This document shows, piece by piece, positions 6,746 through 19,022 of a DNA stretch of 64,000 bases. Where the stretch lies: the NCBI GenBank assembly GCA_031844405.1, contig JAUZVC010000003.1, positions 496,001 to 560,000 on the forward strand, read 5' to 3'. Within the stretch, counting starts at the first letter, position 1, and each line of letters begins with the position of its first letter. Source of the DNA: Knoellia sp031844405 (GTDB lineage Bacteria; Actinomycetota; Actinomycetes; Actinomycetales; Dermatophilaceae). The position numbers and the translations under genes are program-made. Under the pieces are notes generated by a model, which had not been told where the DNA came from, searched no databases, and was given only the letters and a program-made list of their open reading frames with translations.

Positions 6746-8410
6746 TCAGAGGTACTGGCCGGTGTTGGCGATGGTGGAGATGGAGCGGCCGGGCTCGTTG
6801 CCCTCCTTGGTCTTGATGAGGGTGCGGATGTAGACGATCCGCTCCCCCTTCTTGCCGGAGATCCGCGCCCAGTCGTCCGGGTTCGTCGTGTTGGGCAGGT
6901 CCTCGTTCTCCTTGAACTCGTCGACGACGCTCTGGAGGAGGTGGTCGACGCGCAGGCCCCGCTGGCCGGTCGTGAGGAAGTCCTTGATCGCCATCTTCTT
7001 GGCCCGGTCGACGATGTTCTGGATCATCGCGCCGCTGTTGAAGTCCTTGAAGTAGAGGACCTCCTTGTCGCCGCCGGCGTAGGTCACCTCGAGGAACTCG
7101 TTCTCCTCGTCCTCGGTGTACATCCGCGTGACGACCGCGTGGGTCATCGCCTCGACGGTCGCCTCCGGGGAGCCGCCGTTCTCCGCGAGGTCGTCGGCGT
7201 GCAGCGGCAGGTCGGCGGTGAGGTACTTGCTGAAGATCTCGGTCGCACTCTGCGCGTCGGGCCGCTCGATCTTGATCTTCACGTCGAGCCGGCCCGGCCG
7301 CAGGATCGCGGGGTCGATCATGTCCTCGCGGTTGCTGGCGCCGATGACGATGACGTTCTCGAGCCCCTCGACGCCGTCGATCTCGCTGAGCAGCTGGGGC
7401 ACGATCGTCGTCTCGACGTCGCTCGAGACGCCGGAGCCACGGGTCCGGAACAACGAGTCCATCTCGTCGAAGAAGACGACGACCGGGAAGCCCTCGGACG
7501 ACTTCTCGCGGGCCCGCTGGAAGATGACGCGGATGTGCCGCTCGGTCTCACCGACGTACTTGTTGAGGAGCTCCGGGCCCTTGATGTTGAGGAAGTAGCT
7601 CGCCCCGGGGTCGCGCCCCTCCTTCTCGGCGATCTTGCGCGACAGGGACGCGGCGACAGCCTTGGCGATCATCGTCTTGCCGCAGCCGGGAGGGCCGTAG
7701 AGGAGCACGCCCTTCGGCGGCTTGAGGTGGTGCTCGGTGAAGAGGTCGGGGTGCAGGTAGGGCAGCTCGACGGCGTCGCGGATGAGCTCGATCTGGCTGC
7801 CCAGGCCGCCGATGTCGTCGTAGGCGATGTCGGGAACCTCCTCGAGGACGAGGTCGGCGACCTCGGCCTTGGGGATCTGCTCGTAGACGAACGCGCTGCG
7901 CGGCTCGAGGAGCAGGGCGTCGCCGACGCGGAGCTTGACGTCGCCCAGGGAGGCGGCCACCCGGCATACGCGCTCCTCGTCGGCACGCGAGAGGACGAGG
8001 ACGCGGTCGTCGTCGAGGATCTCCTTGAGGAGGACGACCTCACCGGCGCGCTCGTAGCCGTGCACGGCGACGACGTTCATCGCCTCGTTGAGCATGACCT
8101 CGCGGCCGACCTCGATCTGGCCGGGCTCGATCGTGGGACTCACCGCGACATGCATCTTGCGGCCGCCGGTGAGGACGTCGACGGTCTTGTCGTCAAACGT
8201 CTCGACGACGACGCCGTAGCCGGACGGGGGCTGGCCGAGCCGGTCGACCTCGGACTTGAGGGTGACGATCTGCTCGCGGGCGTCGCGCAGCGTGCGGACG
8301 AGGCGTTCGTTCTGGGCCGAGACGGTGTTGACCTGGGAGCGCAGGTCGGCGACCTGTCCCTCGAGGCGGCGTGTGGCGTCGCGGTCGGACGGAGGGGGGA
8401 ACTCGGTCAT
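6746..8410 (-). CDS. mpa: Proteasome-associated AAA ATPase Mpa/ARC
   Basis: 554 aa. An N-terminal coiled coil (about 10-60) recruits Pup. Two OB-fold segments follow, then one AAA module with Walker A GPPGCGKT, Walker B VVVFFDEMD, the pore/ISP region and second-region-of-homology arginines (ILRPGRLD). The C-terminus is TGQYL, the GQYL tail that docks into the 20S alpha ring. It unfolds pupylated substrates into PrcAB. It lies 4 kb upstream of dop on the same strand, separated by a plus-strand block. It is probably transcribed with trmI, whose stop is 33 bases upstream. Confidence 0.96.
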   Translation of the reverse strand: MTEFPPPSDRDATRRLEGQVADLRSQVNTVSAQNERLVRTLRDAREQIVTLKSEVDRLGQPPSGYGVVVETFDDKTVDVLTGGRKMHVAVSPTIEPGQIEVGREVMLNEAMNVVAVHGYERAGEVVLLKEILDDDRVLVLSRADEERVCRVAASLGDVKLRVGDALLLEPRSAFVYEQIPKAEVADLVLEEVPDIAYDDIGGLGSQIELIRDAVELPYLHPDLFTEHHLKPPKGVLLYGPPGCGKTMIAKAVAASLSRKIAEKEGRDPGASYFLNIKGPELLNKYVGETERHIRVIFQRAREKSSEGFPVVVFFDEMDSLFRTRGSGVSSDVETTIVPQLLSEIDGVEGLENVIVIGASNREDMIDPAILRPGRLDVKIKIERPDAQSATEIFSKYLTADLPLHADDLAENGGSPEATVEAMTHAVVTRMYTEDEENEFLEVTYAGGDKEVLYFKDFNSGAMIQNIVDRAKKMAIKDFLTTGQRGLRVDHLLQSVVDEFKENEDLPNTTNPDDWARISGKKGERIVYIRTLIKTKEGNEPGRSISTIANTGQYL

Positions 8411-8443
8411 CGTGGCCTCCTCGGCTCGGCGTGCACCTCCACG

Positions 8444-9445
8444 CTAACCCGTGACGCTGCGCCGAACCTTCCTGACTCGCTTGTCGGACGGGACACGTTC
8501 TCCGATGGCCTCGGGGGTCCACTCCTCGGCGGTCGCGCCGGGGGTCGTCTCGGTGGTCGTGCCGTCGGCGTCCTCGGACCCCTCGTAGCCCTTGCCGGGC
8601 CGGCGCTTGCGCAGCGGCGGGGTGACGCCGGGCGCCAGCCGGCGGGTCGTGATGAGGAACCCGGTGTGGCCGTGCATGCGGTGCTGGGGGCGGACGGCGA
8701 GGCCCTCGAGGTGCCAGCCTCGCACGAGCGACTCCCACGCCGACGGCTCCGTCCACTCCCCCGCGTCGCGCATGGCCTCGGCGACCTTGGACAGCTGGGT
8801 GGCGGTCGCGACGTAGCAGATGAGGACACCGCCGGGGGCGAGAGCGCGGCCGACGACGTCGAGGCAGTCCCATGGCGCGAGCATGTCGAGGACGACGCGG
8901 TCGACGGTGCCGGGCTCGACATGCTCGGGCAGCGCCTCGACGAGGTCCCCCACGGTCACGGTCCACGCAGGGTGGTCCTCGCCGAAGTAGGCGCGGGCGT
9001 TGGCCCTGGCGATGTCGGCGAAGTCCTCGCGCCGCTCGAAGGAGTGCAGCCGCCCGGACTCCCCCACCGCGCGCAGCAGCGACATCGACAGGGCGCCCGA
9101 GCCCACGCCGGCCTCGACGACGACGGCCCCGGGGAAGATGTCGGCCATCGTCACGATCTGGCCGGCGTCCTTGGGGTAGACGACGGCGGCGCCGCGCGGC
9201 ATCGACATGACGTAGTCGGCGAGCAGCGGCCGCAGCGCGAGGTACTCGAAACCGGCGGTGTTCGTCACGGTCGAGCCGTCGGGGGCGCCGATGAGGTCGT
9301 CGTGCTGGAGGTAGCCACGGTGGGTGTGGAACTGCTTGCCCGGCGCGAGGGTGATGGTGTGGAGGCGGCCCTTGGCATCCGTGAGCTGCACCCGCTCGCC
9401 TTCGGCAAAGGGTCCACGTCGAAGGTCGGCACCGGTCGCACTCAT
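8444..9445 (-). CDS. trmI: tRNA (adenine-58-N1)-methyltransferase
   Basis: 333 aa from the ATG at 9445, beginning MSATGADLRRGPFAEGERVQLTD. The N-terminal beta domain is followed by a Rossmann methyltransferase. Landmarks are the AdoMet loop EAGVGSGALSMSLLRAVG, the acidic residue in HSFERREDFADIARANA, and the DRVVLDMLAPWDCLDVV active-site region. This is the TrmI family that methylates A58 of the T-loop. The C-terminal tail (about 45 residues) is charged and poorly conserved. It sits between the M50 protease (11-base gap) and mpa, the usual actinobacterial order. Confidence 0.93.
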   Translation of the reverse strand: MSATGADLRRGPFAEGERVQLTDAKGRLHTITLAPGKQFHTHRGYLQHDDLIGAPDGSTVTNTAGFEYLALRPLLADYVMSMPRGAAVVYPKDAGQIVTMADIFPGAVVVEAGVGSGALSMSLLRAVGESGRLHSFERREDFADIARANARAYFGEDHPAWTVTVGDLVEALPEHVEPGTVDRVVLDMLAPWDCLDVVGRALAPGGVLICYVATATQLSKVAEAMRDAGEWTEPSAWESLVRGWHLEGLAVRPQHRMHGHTGFLITTRRLAPGVTPPLRKRRPGKGYEGSEDADGTTTETTPGATAEEWTPEAIGERVPSDKRVRKVRRSVTG

Positions 9446-9456
9446 GAGGCGGGAGT

Positions 9457-10557
9457 CTAGTTGCCCTCGATGACCCGGTTGACCGCCTCGACGGTGACGA
9501 CGCCGAGGACCCGTCCGTCCTCGACCGCGACGACGACGGTGCTCTGCGCCTCCTGGATCGCGGTGACGACGGCGGTGAGGTCGTCGCCGCTGCGGGTGTG
9601 TGCGACCCAGCCCTCGGGCTGGACCCGGGCGAGCGCGGACACCGGCGTCGTCGACCACCGCTCGCGCGGCACCGACGCCGCGTCCTGCGCCCACACGAGT
9701 GCCGTCGGTCGGCCGGTGGCGTCGACGACGACGGCCTGTCCGGCCGTGGCGGCTGCCGCGGCCAGGGGGTCCTCGGCGCGCAGCACGGGCAGCGCCATGA
9801 CGACCTGCGCGACCGTGCCGCGCGCGAGCATCTGCCGCGCCTGACCGGTGCGGATCGCGGCCGTGGCCCCCTGCCACATGAAGAAGCCGATGAGCGCCAT
9901 CCACACGATCGACGTCAACGACGGCTGCTGCCCCGCGAGCAGCGGCCGCACGACGAACCAGAGGACCACACCCACGGTGACGGCGCGCCCGGTCCACCCC
10001 GCCGCGATGAGGCCCTTCTCGCGTCGACCGGTGAGCCGCCACACGAGGGCGTCGACGAGCTGGCCACCGTCGAGCGGGAGCCCCGGGAGCAGGTTGAAGA
10101 CCGCGAGCAGAACGTTGACGAACGCCACCCCGAAGAGCACGCGCTCGGGCACCTCCGACGTCACCGCGAGCGACGCGAACCACGCGACCCCACCGAGCAC
10201 GAGGTTGGCGAGCGGTCCGACGACCGCGATGAGCGCGGCCTTCCCGGGCGTCGAGAGACGAGGGTCGTATGCCGTGTGCCCACCCCAGAGGTCGGCCACC
10301 ACCCGGTGGACCGGGAGCCCCACAGCCACGGCGGTCGCCGCGTGCGCGCCTTCGTGGACGAGCACGGAGACGAGGAGCGAGACGGCATACGCGATGCCGA
10401 CGACGTAGGCGACGCCGCCCAGCTCGGGTGCCCCCGAGCCGACGATGAAGGTGATGAACGCCGCGAGGAGGAGCCAGCTGGCGCCGATCTCGACCGGCAC
10501 ACCGCCCACGCGGGCGATGACGAGGCCCGAGGACCGGGTCTCAGCAGGTGCGGCCAT
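9457..10557 (-). CDS. Site-2 protease family (M50) membrane zinc peptidase with CBS pair
   Basis: 366 aa. The zinc motif HEGAH (His68, Glu69, His72) is in a transmembrane helix, and the second metal motif NLLPGLPLDGGQ follows about 100 residues later. About six membrane segments are visible. The C-terminal third has two CBS-like units (ALPVLRAEDPLAAAAATAG...; VVVAVEDGRVLGVVTVEAVNRVI), as in SpoIVFB-like proteases that sense nucleotides. It is the first gene of the M50-trmI-mpa run and starts 37 bases from metH, which is divergent. The substrate is unknown. Confidence 0.92.
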   Translation of the reverse strand: MAAPAETRSSGLVIARVGGVPVEIGASWLLLAAFITFIVGSGAPELGGVAYVVGIAYAVSLLVSVLVHEGAHAATAVAVGLPVHRVVADLWGGHTAYDPRLSTPGKAALIAVVGPLANLVLGGVAWFASLAVTSEVPERVLFGVAFVNVLLAVFNLLPGLPLDGGQLVDALVWRLTGRREKGLIAAGWTGRAVTVGVVLWFVVRPLLAGQQPSLTSIVWMALIGFFMWQGATAAIRTGQARQMLARGTVAQVVMALPVLRAEDPLAAAAATAGQAVVVDATGRPTALVWAQDAASVPRERWSTTPVSALARVQPEGWVAHTRSGDDLTAVVTAIQEAQSTVVVAVEDGRVLGVVTVEAVNRVIEGN

Positions 10558-10594
10558 GGGCGCGACCCTACAAGGGGCACGGCATACTCGACCG

Positions 10595-14434
<3,840 letters not shown>

Positions 14435-14452
14435 CCCCAGCCCGTATGCCGT

Positions 14453-14469
14453 CCCGGCACCTCGCCGGG
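14453..14469. terminator. Possible hairpin terminator between metH and marR
   Basis: CCCGGC (14453-14458) and GCCGGG (14464-14469) form a short GC-rich stem with a 5-base loop, 19 bases after the metH stop and before the convergent marR stop. There is no T-tract, so this is weak evidence. Confidence 0.4.
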
Positions 14470-14495
14470 GCGGCTCGCGGACCTCGGCGCGCCGC

Positions 14496-15005
14496 TCAGG
14501 CCTCGACGTCGTCGAGCTCGGCGATGACCTCCTCGAGGAGGCGGGCCAGCTCACCGCGCTCCTCGGCGTCGAGCCCGCGCAGCACGTCGCTCTCGACGAC
14601 GTCGGACTCGCGGATGGACGAGGTGAAGAGCTCCCAGCCGTCGGCGGTGAGCGAGACGAGGGTTCGGGTGCGGTTCTCGGCGTCCGGCCGGCGGGCGACG
14701 AGGCCCCGCTGGACCATCTTGTCGAGACGGTGGGTCATCGACGACGGCGCAACGCTCGTCAGCTCCGCGAGCTGGCTCGGGGTGAGGCAGTCCTCACCGG
14801 CTCGCGCGAGCGAGGCGACGACGGCCCACTCCCCCTGGGTGAGGTCGAGGTCGGCGAGCTGCCGGGCGTACCACTGGTCGAGCTTCTTCGTCACGCCGTA
14901 GAGAGCCGTGATGACGCGCTGCACGGACTCCTCTCCACCGGCGGCGACATAGGCCGCGACGGCGTCGCGGTGCTGCTGCGCTGCGGACCTCGGTCGTCGG
15001 GGCAT
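14496..15005 (-). CDS. MarR family transcriptional regulator
   Basis: 169 aa with the MarR winged helix: LTQGEWAVVASLAR, LTPSQLAELTSVAPSSMTHRLDKMVQRGLVARRPDAENRTRTLVSLT (recognition helix plus wing). N- and C-terminal helices mediate dimerisation. It is divergent from an MFS exporter across about 150 bases that contain palindromes, so it most likely represses itself and the exporter and responds to a small molecule. The ligand is unknown. Confidence 0.92.
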   Translation of the reverse strand: MPRRPRSAAQQHRDAVAAYVAAGGEESVQRVITALYGVTKKLDQWYARQLADLDLTQGEWAVVASLARAGEDCLTPSQLAELTSVAPSSMTHRLDKMVQRGLVARRPDAENRTRTLVSLTADGWELFTSSIRESDVVESDVLRGLDAEERGELARLLEEVIAELDDVEA

Positions 15006-15042
15006 ATCCCGATTGTCGCACGCGTTCTTCGAATGCTAACCT

Positions 15043-15072
15043 TTCGAAATCGAACGTTCGGGTTCGAACTCT
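15043..15072. promoter_or_regulatory. Candidate MarR operator(s) in the marR-MFS divergent region
   Basis: TTCGAAATCGAA at 15043-15054 has TTCGA/TCGAA arms around AA. CGAACGTTCG at 15051-15060 is a perfect 10-base palindrome, and GGTTCGAAC follows directly. Overlapping TTCGAA-type half-sites between a marR gene and the transporter it faces are typical of MarR operators. The assignment is inferred from position. Confidence 0.55.
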
Positions 15073-15156
15073 TCGGCATCGAAGCCGATGGAAGGTCCCG
15101 GTCCGGTGCGGTCGGGGTCTGTCTCCTGCCACACACCGGAAAGGTGGAACTTCGTC

Positions 15157-16416
15157 GTGCGCGCCAAGCTGCTCGTCCTCGCCTCGTCCATCGGCATGCT
15201 CGGGTGGGGTGCCGTCCTGCCCTTCCAGTACGCCTATGCCGCCGACACCCGAGGGTGGGGGGCGTTGGCCGCGGCCGCCGCGTCGTCGCTGTTCTCGGTC
15301 GGGGCGCTCGTGGCGGCCCCGGTCGCGGGACGGCTGAGCGACCGGTTCGACCCGGTGGCGGTCGCCGTGCTGGCGCAGCTCCTCGGCGCGCTGGGCGTGG
15401 GCGCCCTCGTCCTCGCCGACTCCCCCTCGGCCTTCCTCGCGGGGATGTTCGTCTTCGGGCTCGGCCTCACCGCCGCCGTCCCGGCCAAGCAGGTCCTCGT
15501 GCTCCGCTGGGTCGACAGCGCGGACCGACGCAAGGTCTTCGCCTACAAGTTCACCGGTGAGGCCCTCGGCATGGCGGCCGGCGCCTACATCGCCGGGCAC
15601 CTCGTCGACCTGCGCCAGCCGCAGGGTCTCGACGTCGGGTTCCTCACGGCCTCCGCCGGGTTCGTCATCTCCTCGCTCCTCATCGGCCTCGCCGGACGCG
15701 GGGCGGGCATCCACCCGGGCGCCGACCTCGTCACCGACGTGTCCGCGCCGTCGAGCCCGCGGGAGTCGCTGCGCCTCATCTTCGCGAACCCGGCGCTGCG
15801 GTGGACCGCCGTCGTCACCGTGACCCTCGCGCTCGGGTTCTACGCGCAGTTCGAGTCCGGTCTCCCGGCCTACGGCCTCACCGTGCTCGACATCGACACG
15901 GCCGCCATCGGCACCGCCGCGGCCGTCAACGCGGTCGTCATCGTCGCGCTGCAGGTCCTCGTCGTCCGGCTCACCGCCCACCGCAGCGCGCCCACGCTGC
16001 TCATGGCCGTCGGCGCGATCTGGGTGCTGTCCTGGCTCGTCCTGTCGTCGGCCCAGTTCGCGCCCGGTGTCGCCTCGGCGATGTTCGTCACGACCTTCGG
16101 AATCTTCGCCGTCGGCGAGACGATGTACAGCCCCGTCCTCAACCCGCTCACCGCGTCGCTGGCCCCGGCCGGCATGGTCGGCCAGACGCTCGGCATCTTC
16201 GGAGCCCTCCAGACGACCTTCTCGGCCGTCGGCCCGCTCGTCGCAGGTGCCCTGCTCGGTGCGGGTTTCGCGAACGGCTTCCTCGGGCTGCACCTCGCGA
16301 TCAGCCTCCTCGCCGTGTATGCGGCGTGGCGCCTGCGTGGGGCGATGCGGCGCGCCGCCGCCCAGCAGGTCCCCGGCACGAGGTCCGGCTCCGACGAGGC
16401 GGTCCTCGCCGCCTGA
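15157..16416 (+). CDS. MFS transporter
   Basis: 419 aa from the GTG at 15157 (VRAKLLVLASSIGMLGWGAVLPF). I prefer it over the ATG at 15088 because the intervening 23 residues are hydrophilic and an AAGG lies about 12 bases before the GTG. About twelve hydrophobic helices are present. The loop 2-3 motif appears as GRLSDRFDP, and the central loop (PSSPRESLRLIF) divides two six-helix halves. It is probably a drug or metabolite exporter under control of the adjacent MarR protein. The substrate is unknown. Confidence 0.88.
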   Translation: MRAKLLVLASSIGMLGWGAVLPFQYAYAADTRGWGALAAAAASSLFSVGALVAAPVAGRLSDRFDPVAVAVLAQLLGALGVGALVLADSPSAFLAGMFVFGLGLTAAVPAKQVLVLRWVDSADRRKVFAYKFTGEALGMAAGAYIAGHLVDLRQPQGLDVGFLTASAGFVISSLLIGLAGRGAGIHPGADLVTDVSAPSSPRESLRLIFANPALRWTAVVTVTLALGFYAQFESGLPAYGLTVLDIDTAAIGTAAAVNAVVIVALQVLVVRLTAHRSAPTLLMAVGAIWVLSWLVLSSAQFAPGVASAMFVTTFGIFAVGETMYSPVLNPLTASLAPAGMVGQTLGIFGALQTTFSAVGPLVAGALLGAGFANGFLGLHLAISLLAVYAAWRLRGAMRRAAAQQVPGTRSGSDEAVLAA

Positions 16417-16428
16417 CACCGGCCGCCG

Positions 16429-16549
16429 CTTGCGTCCGCAAATGTGGTGGCCAGGCCGTCATCGTGCCGGACGCAACGGGTATGCCGTCCGTCCGCCGCC
16501 GCTTGCGTCCGCAACTGTGGTCGCCAGGCCGGCATCCTGCCGGACGCAA
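16429..16549. repeat. Two 73-bp-spaced interrupted palindromes
   Basis: TTGCGTCCG at 16430-16438 and 16503-16511 pairs with CGGACGCAA at 16468-16476 and 16541-16549. The interior is nearly identical in both copies (TGTGGT, GCCAGGCCG, CATC words). The two units are spaced by exactly 73 bases, and homology extends a few bases beyond the arms. They fill most of the 191-base gap between the MFS gene and the RecB-type nuclease gene. Confidence 0.92.
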
Positions 16550-16607
16550 GGGCGCACGGCCGGTGAGGTGCGTCGGGGTGTCGGCGGGACGGCATACGGT
16601 GTGGTCC

Positions 16608-17453
16608 ATGGTTCCCGCCCTGTCCCCGAGCCGCGCAGCGGACTTCAAGCAGTGCCCGCTGCTCTTCCGGTTCCGGACGATCGACAAGCTCGACGGGCCC
16701 CCCTCGCCCGCCGCGGCCCGCGGGACCCTGGTCCACGAGGTGCTCGAGCACCTCTTCGAGCTGCCGGCCGCCGAGCGCACACCCGAGGCCGCGCTCGCCC
16801 TGCTCCAGCCGCGGTGGGCCAGCCTCGTCGAGGAGCGGCCTGAGCTCGCGACGATGATCGAGGACGACGAGACGCTCGACGAGGACGGGTGGTTCGCGGC
16901 CGCCGGTGCGCTCGTCGAGCGGTGGTTCACCCTCGAGAACCCGCAGTGGCTCGAGCCCGCCGAGCGCGAGCTCTACGTCGAGACCGAGGTCGAGGGCCTC
17001 ACCCTGCGCGGCTACGTCGACCGCCTCGACATCGCGCCCGACGGCGCCATGCGGGTCGTCGACTACAAGACCGGCCGCTCGCCGCGCGAGGCGTTCGAGG
17101 GCAAGGCGCTCTTCCAGATGAAGTTCTACGCGCTCGTGCTCTGGCGCCAGCGCGGCGTCATCCCTAAGCAGCTCCAGCTCGTCTACCTCGGCAACGGCGA
17201 GATCGTCCGCTACGAGCCCGACGAGCACGACCTGCTCGGTCTAGAGCGCAACGTCCAGGCGGTGTGGCAGGCGATCGTCCGGGCCAGCGAGACCGGCGAC
17301 TGGCGGCCGCGCACGTCACGGCTGTGCGACTGGTGCGACTTCAAGGAGCTGTGCCCCGAGTGGGGCGGCACTCCCCCGCCGCTACCCTCCGACGCCGGTC
17401 GTCTCGTCCTCGACCCGCGCGTCACGGGCGAGGCACTCGTCGGCGACGACTGA
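16608..17453 (+). CDS. RecB-family PD-(D/E)XK nuclease with Fe-S cysteines
   Basis: 281 aa, beginning MVPALSPSRAADFKQCPLLFRF. Nuclease residues are His43 (GTLVHEVLEH), Asp138 (GYVDRLD), Asp152 and Lys154 (VVDYKTG), and a QMKFYALVL helix. Cys16 with Cys240, Cys243 and Cys249 (CDWCDFKELCP) match the 4Fe-4S clasp seen in AddB and Cas4-type nucleases. No helicase or cas genes are adjacent, so it is a stand-alone exonuclease-like protein of unknown role. It is preceded by the palindrome pair. Its last 72 bases overlap the convergent HAD gene. Confidence 0.9.
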   Translation: MVPALSPSRAADFKQCPLLFRFRTIDKLDGPPSPAAARGTLVHEVLEHLFELPAAERTPEAALALLQPRWASLVEERPELATMIEDDETLDEDGWFAAAGALVERWFTLENPQWLEPAERELYVETEVEGLTLRGYVDRLDIAPDGAMRVVDYKTGRSPREAFEGKALFQMKFYALVLWRQRGVIPKQLQLVYLGNGEIVRYEPDEHDLLGLERNVQAVWQAIVRASETGDWRPRTSRLCDWCDFKELCPEWGGTPPPLPSDAGRLVLDPRVTGEALVGDD

Positions 17454-18089
17454 GACGAGGTCCGCCGGGGTCAGCCCACGCAGGCTGGGCAGCTGCACGG
17501 CCCCGCGCGTGAGCGGCACGGGCACGACGTGCGGCACCGCGATCGTCGGCACTCCCGCGGCGACGGCCGAGCGGACGCCGGTCGGCGAGTCCTCGATCGC
17601 GATGCAGTCGCGAGCGTCGACCCCGAGCATGCGCGCCGCCGCGTGGTAGGGCTCCGGGTGCGGCTTGCCGTGCTCGACCTCGTCCCCCGTGACGATGGCG
17701 GCGAAGGTGTCGTCCGGGAGTGCCTCGACGACAGCGCCGGCGAGCGAGCGCCACGACATCGTCACGAGCGCGTTGGGCACGCCCACCTCGAGCAGCGCGG
17801 CGAGGAGCTCCCGGGCACCGGGCCGCCACGGCACGTGCTCGCGCACCTGAGCGGTGACGCGGACGAGGAGCTCCTCGATGATCCGCTCCGGCTCCCACGT
17901 GATCGGGGAGTTGTCGCGGATGAACTCGGCGCTCACCATGAGGTCGTTGCCGACGAGCTGGTGGGCGAACTCGTCGGACCAGACGCCCCCGTGCTCCTCG
18001 ACGATGGCGTGCTCCGCCGCGATCCAGTAGGGCTCGGTGTCGACGAGGGTCCCGTCCATGTCCCAGAGAACTGCGGCAGGCAACGTCAT
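17382..18089 (-). CDS. HAD-superfamily hydrolase (beta-phosphoglucomutase-like)
   Basis: 235 aa with HAD motifs I (DMDGTLVDTE, nucleophile and acid Asp), II (VTMSWRS), III (GKPHPEPY) and IV (IEDSPTGVRSA). The C1 cap is helical, which gives a phosphatase/mutase of subfamily IA. The substrate cannot be inferred. The 3' end overlaps the preceding convergent nuclease gene by 72 bases, both reading frames being well supported. Its start is 48 bases from the divergent PAC2 gene. Confidence 0.9.
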   Translation of the reverse strand: MTLPAAVLWDMDGTLVDTEPYWIAAEHAIVEEHGGVWSDEFAHQLVGNDLMVSAEFIRDNSPITWEPERIIEELLVRVTAQVREHVPWRPGARELLAALLEVGVPNALVTMSWRSLAGAVVEALPDDTFAAIVTGDEVEHGKPHPEPYHAAARMLGVDARDCIAIEDSPTGVRSAVAAGVPTIAVPHVVPVPLTRGAVQLPSLRGLTPADLVSVVADECLARDARVEDETTGVGG

Positions 18090-18137
18090 GCGTGGAGTCT
18101 ACGAATAGGGTGGAGGCGTACCCACGAGGAGGATGCG

Positions 18138-18983
18138 TTGATCGAGCTCGACGACCTGCCCGACCTGGAGAACGCCGTGATGATCGCGGCCTTCGAGGGC
18201 TGGAACGACGCCGGCGAGGCGGCCACCGGTGTCATCGAGCACCTCGCCGAGCTGTGGGGTGCCGAGCCGGTCGCCGCGCTCGACCCCGAGGACTACTACG
18301 ACTTCCAGGTCAACCGGCCGCGGGTCGTCGTCGAGAACGGCCGCCGGCGGATCAGCTGGCGGACGACGCGCATCCTCGTCGCGACCGACACGCCCATCGG
18401 CCGCGACGTCGTCCTCGTCCAGGGCGTCGAGCCGTCCTTCCGCTGGCGCGCCTTCGCGATCGAGCTCATGGAGCTCGCGCAGGCCGCCGACGTCACGACC
18501 GTCATCACGCTGGGCGCCCTGCTCGCCGACGTCGCGCACACCCGGCCGATCCAGGTGACGGCCACGTCCGACAACGAGGACACGCGCCACCGCCACGACA
18601 TCGGGTCGAGCACGTATGAGGGCCCCACCGGCATCGTCGGCGTCCTCGCCGACGCCGCGGTGCAGGTCGGGGTCAGCTCGATCTCGATCTGGGCCGCCGT
18701 GCCGCACTACGCCCACCACACGCCCTCCCCCAAGGCGACCCGCGCCATCGTGTCGTGCCTCGAGGACATCCTCGACGCGCCGATCCAGCACGGCAGCCTC
18801 GACGAGGACGCCCGCGCCTGGGAGAACGGGCTCGACGCACTCGCGTCCGAGGACGCCGAGGTGGCCGAGTACGTCGAGTCCCTCGAGGACGCTCAGGACA
18901 CTGCCGAGCTCCCCGAGGCGAGCGGCGACGCCATCGCCAAGGAGTTCGAGCGCTACCTCCGCAAGCGCGGCACCGAGGACTGA
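18138..18983 (+). CDS. PAC2 (proteasome-assembly-chaperone-like) family protein
   Basis: 281 aa from a TTG supported by AGGAGG six bases upstream. It begins IELDDLPDLENAVMIAAFEGWNDAGEAAT, the typical actinobacterial PAC2 opening. Other blocks are VLVQGVEPSFRWRAFAIELMELA, TLGALLADVAHTRPI and WAAVPHYAHHTPSPKATRAIV. The C-terminal tail is acidic and helical. The family is named for a eukaryotic proteasome chaperone. In actinobacteria its function is unproven, although this genome does encode a proteasome in the same region. Confidence 0.9.
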   Translation: MIELDDLPDLENAVMIAAFEGWNDAGEAATGVIEHLAELWGAEPVAALDPEDYYDFQVNRPRVVVENGRRRISWRTTRILVATDTPIGRDVVLVQGVEPSFRWRAFAIELMELAQAADVTTVITLGALLADVAHTRPIQVTATSDNEDTRHRHDIGSSTYEGPTGIVGVLADAAVQVGVSSISIWAAVPHYAHHTPSPKATRAIVSCLEDILDAPIQHGSLDEDARAWENGLDALASEDAEVAEYVESLEDAQDTAELPEASGDAIAKEFERYLRKRGTED

Positions 18984-19014
18984 GCCGCCGGCCGAGCTGC
19001 CGGCCGAGGTGCCG
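18984..19014. terminator. GC-rich repeats between convergent PAC2 and mshC genes
   Basis: GCCGGC occurs three times within 30 bases; each is self-complementary and can pair with the others to form hairpins. The position between two convergent stops fits a shared terminator. No T-run is present. Confidence 0.4.
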
Positions 19015-19022
19015 GCACGGCC

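Noticed and set aside
6656..9460. 934-aa open frame opposite mpa and trmI
   Set aside because: Composition typical of antisense to high-GC coding sequence, and it runs through two well-supported genes.
10558..10594. Cobalamin riboswitch before metH
   Set aside because: The gap between the M50 start and the chosen metH start is only 37 bases, far too short.
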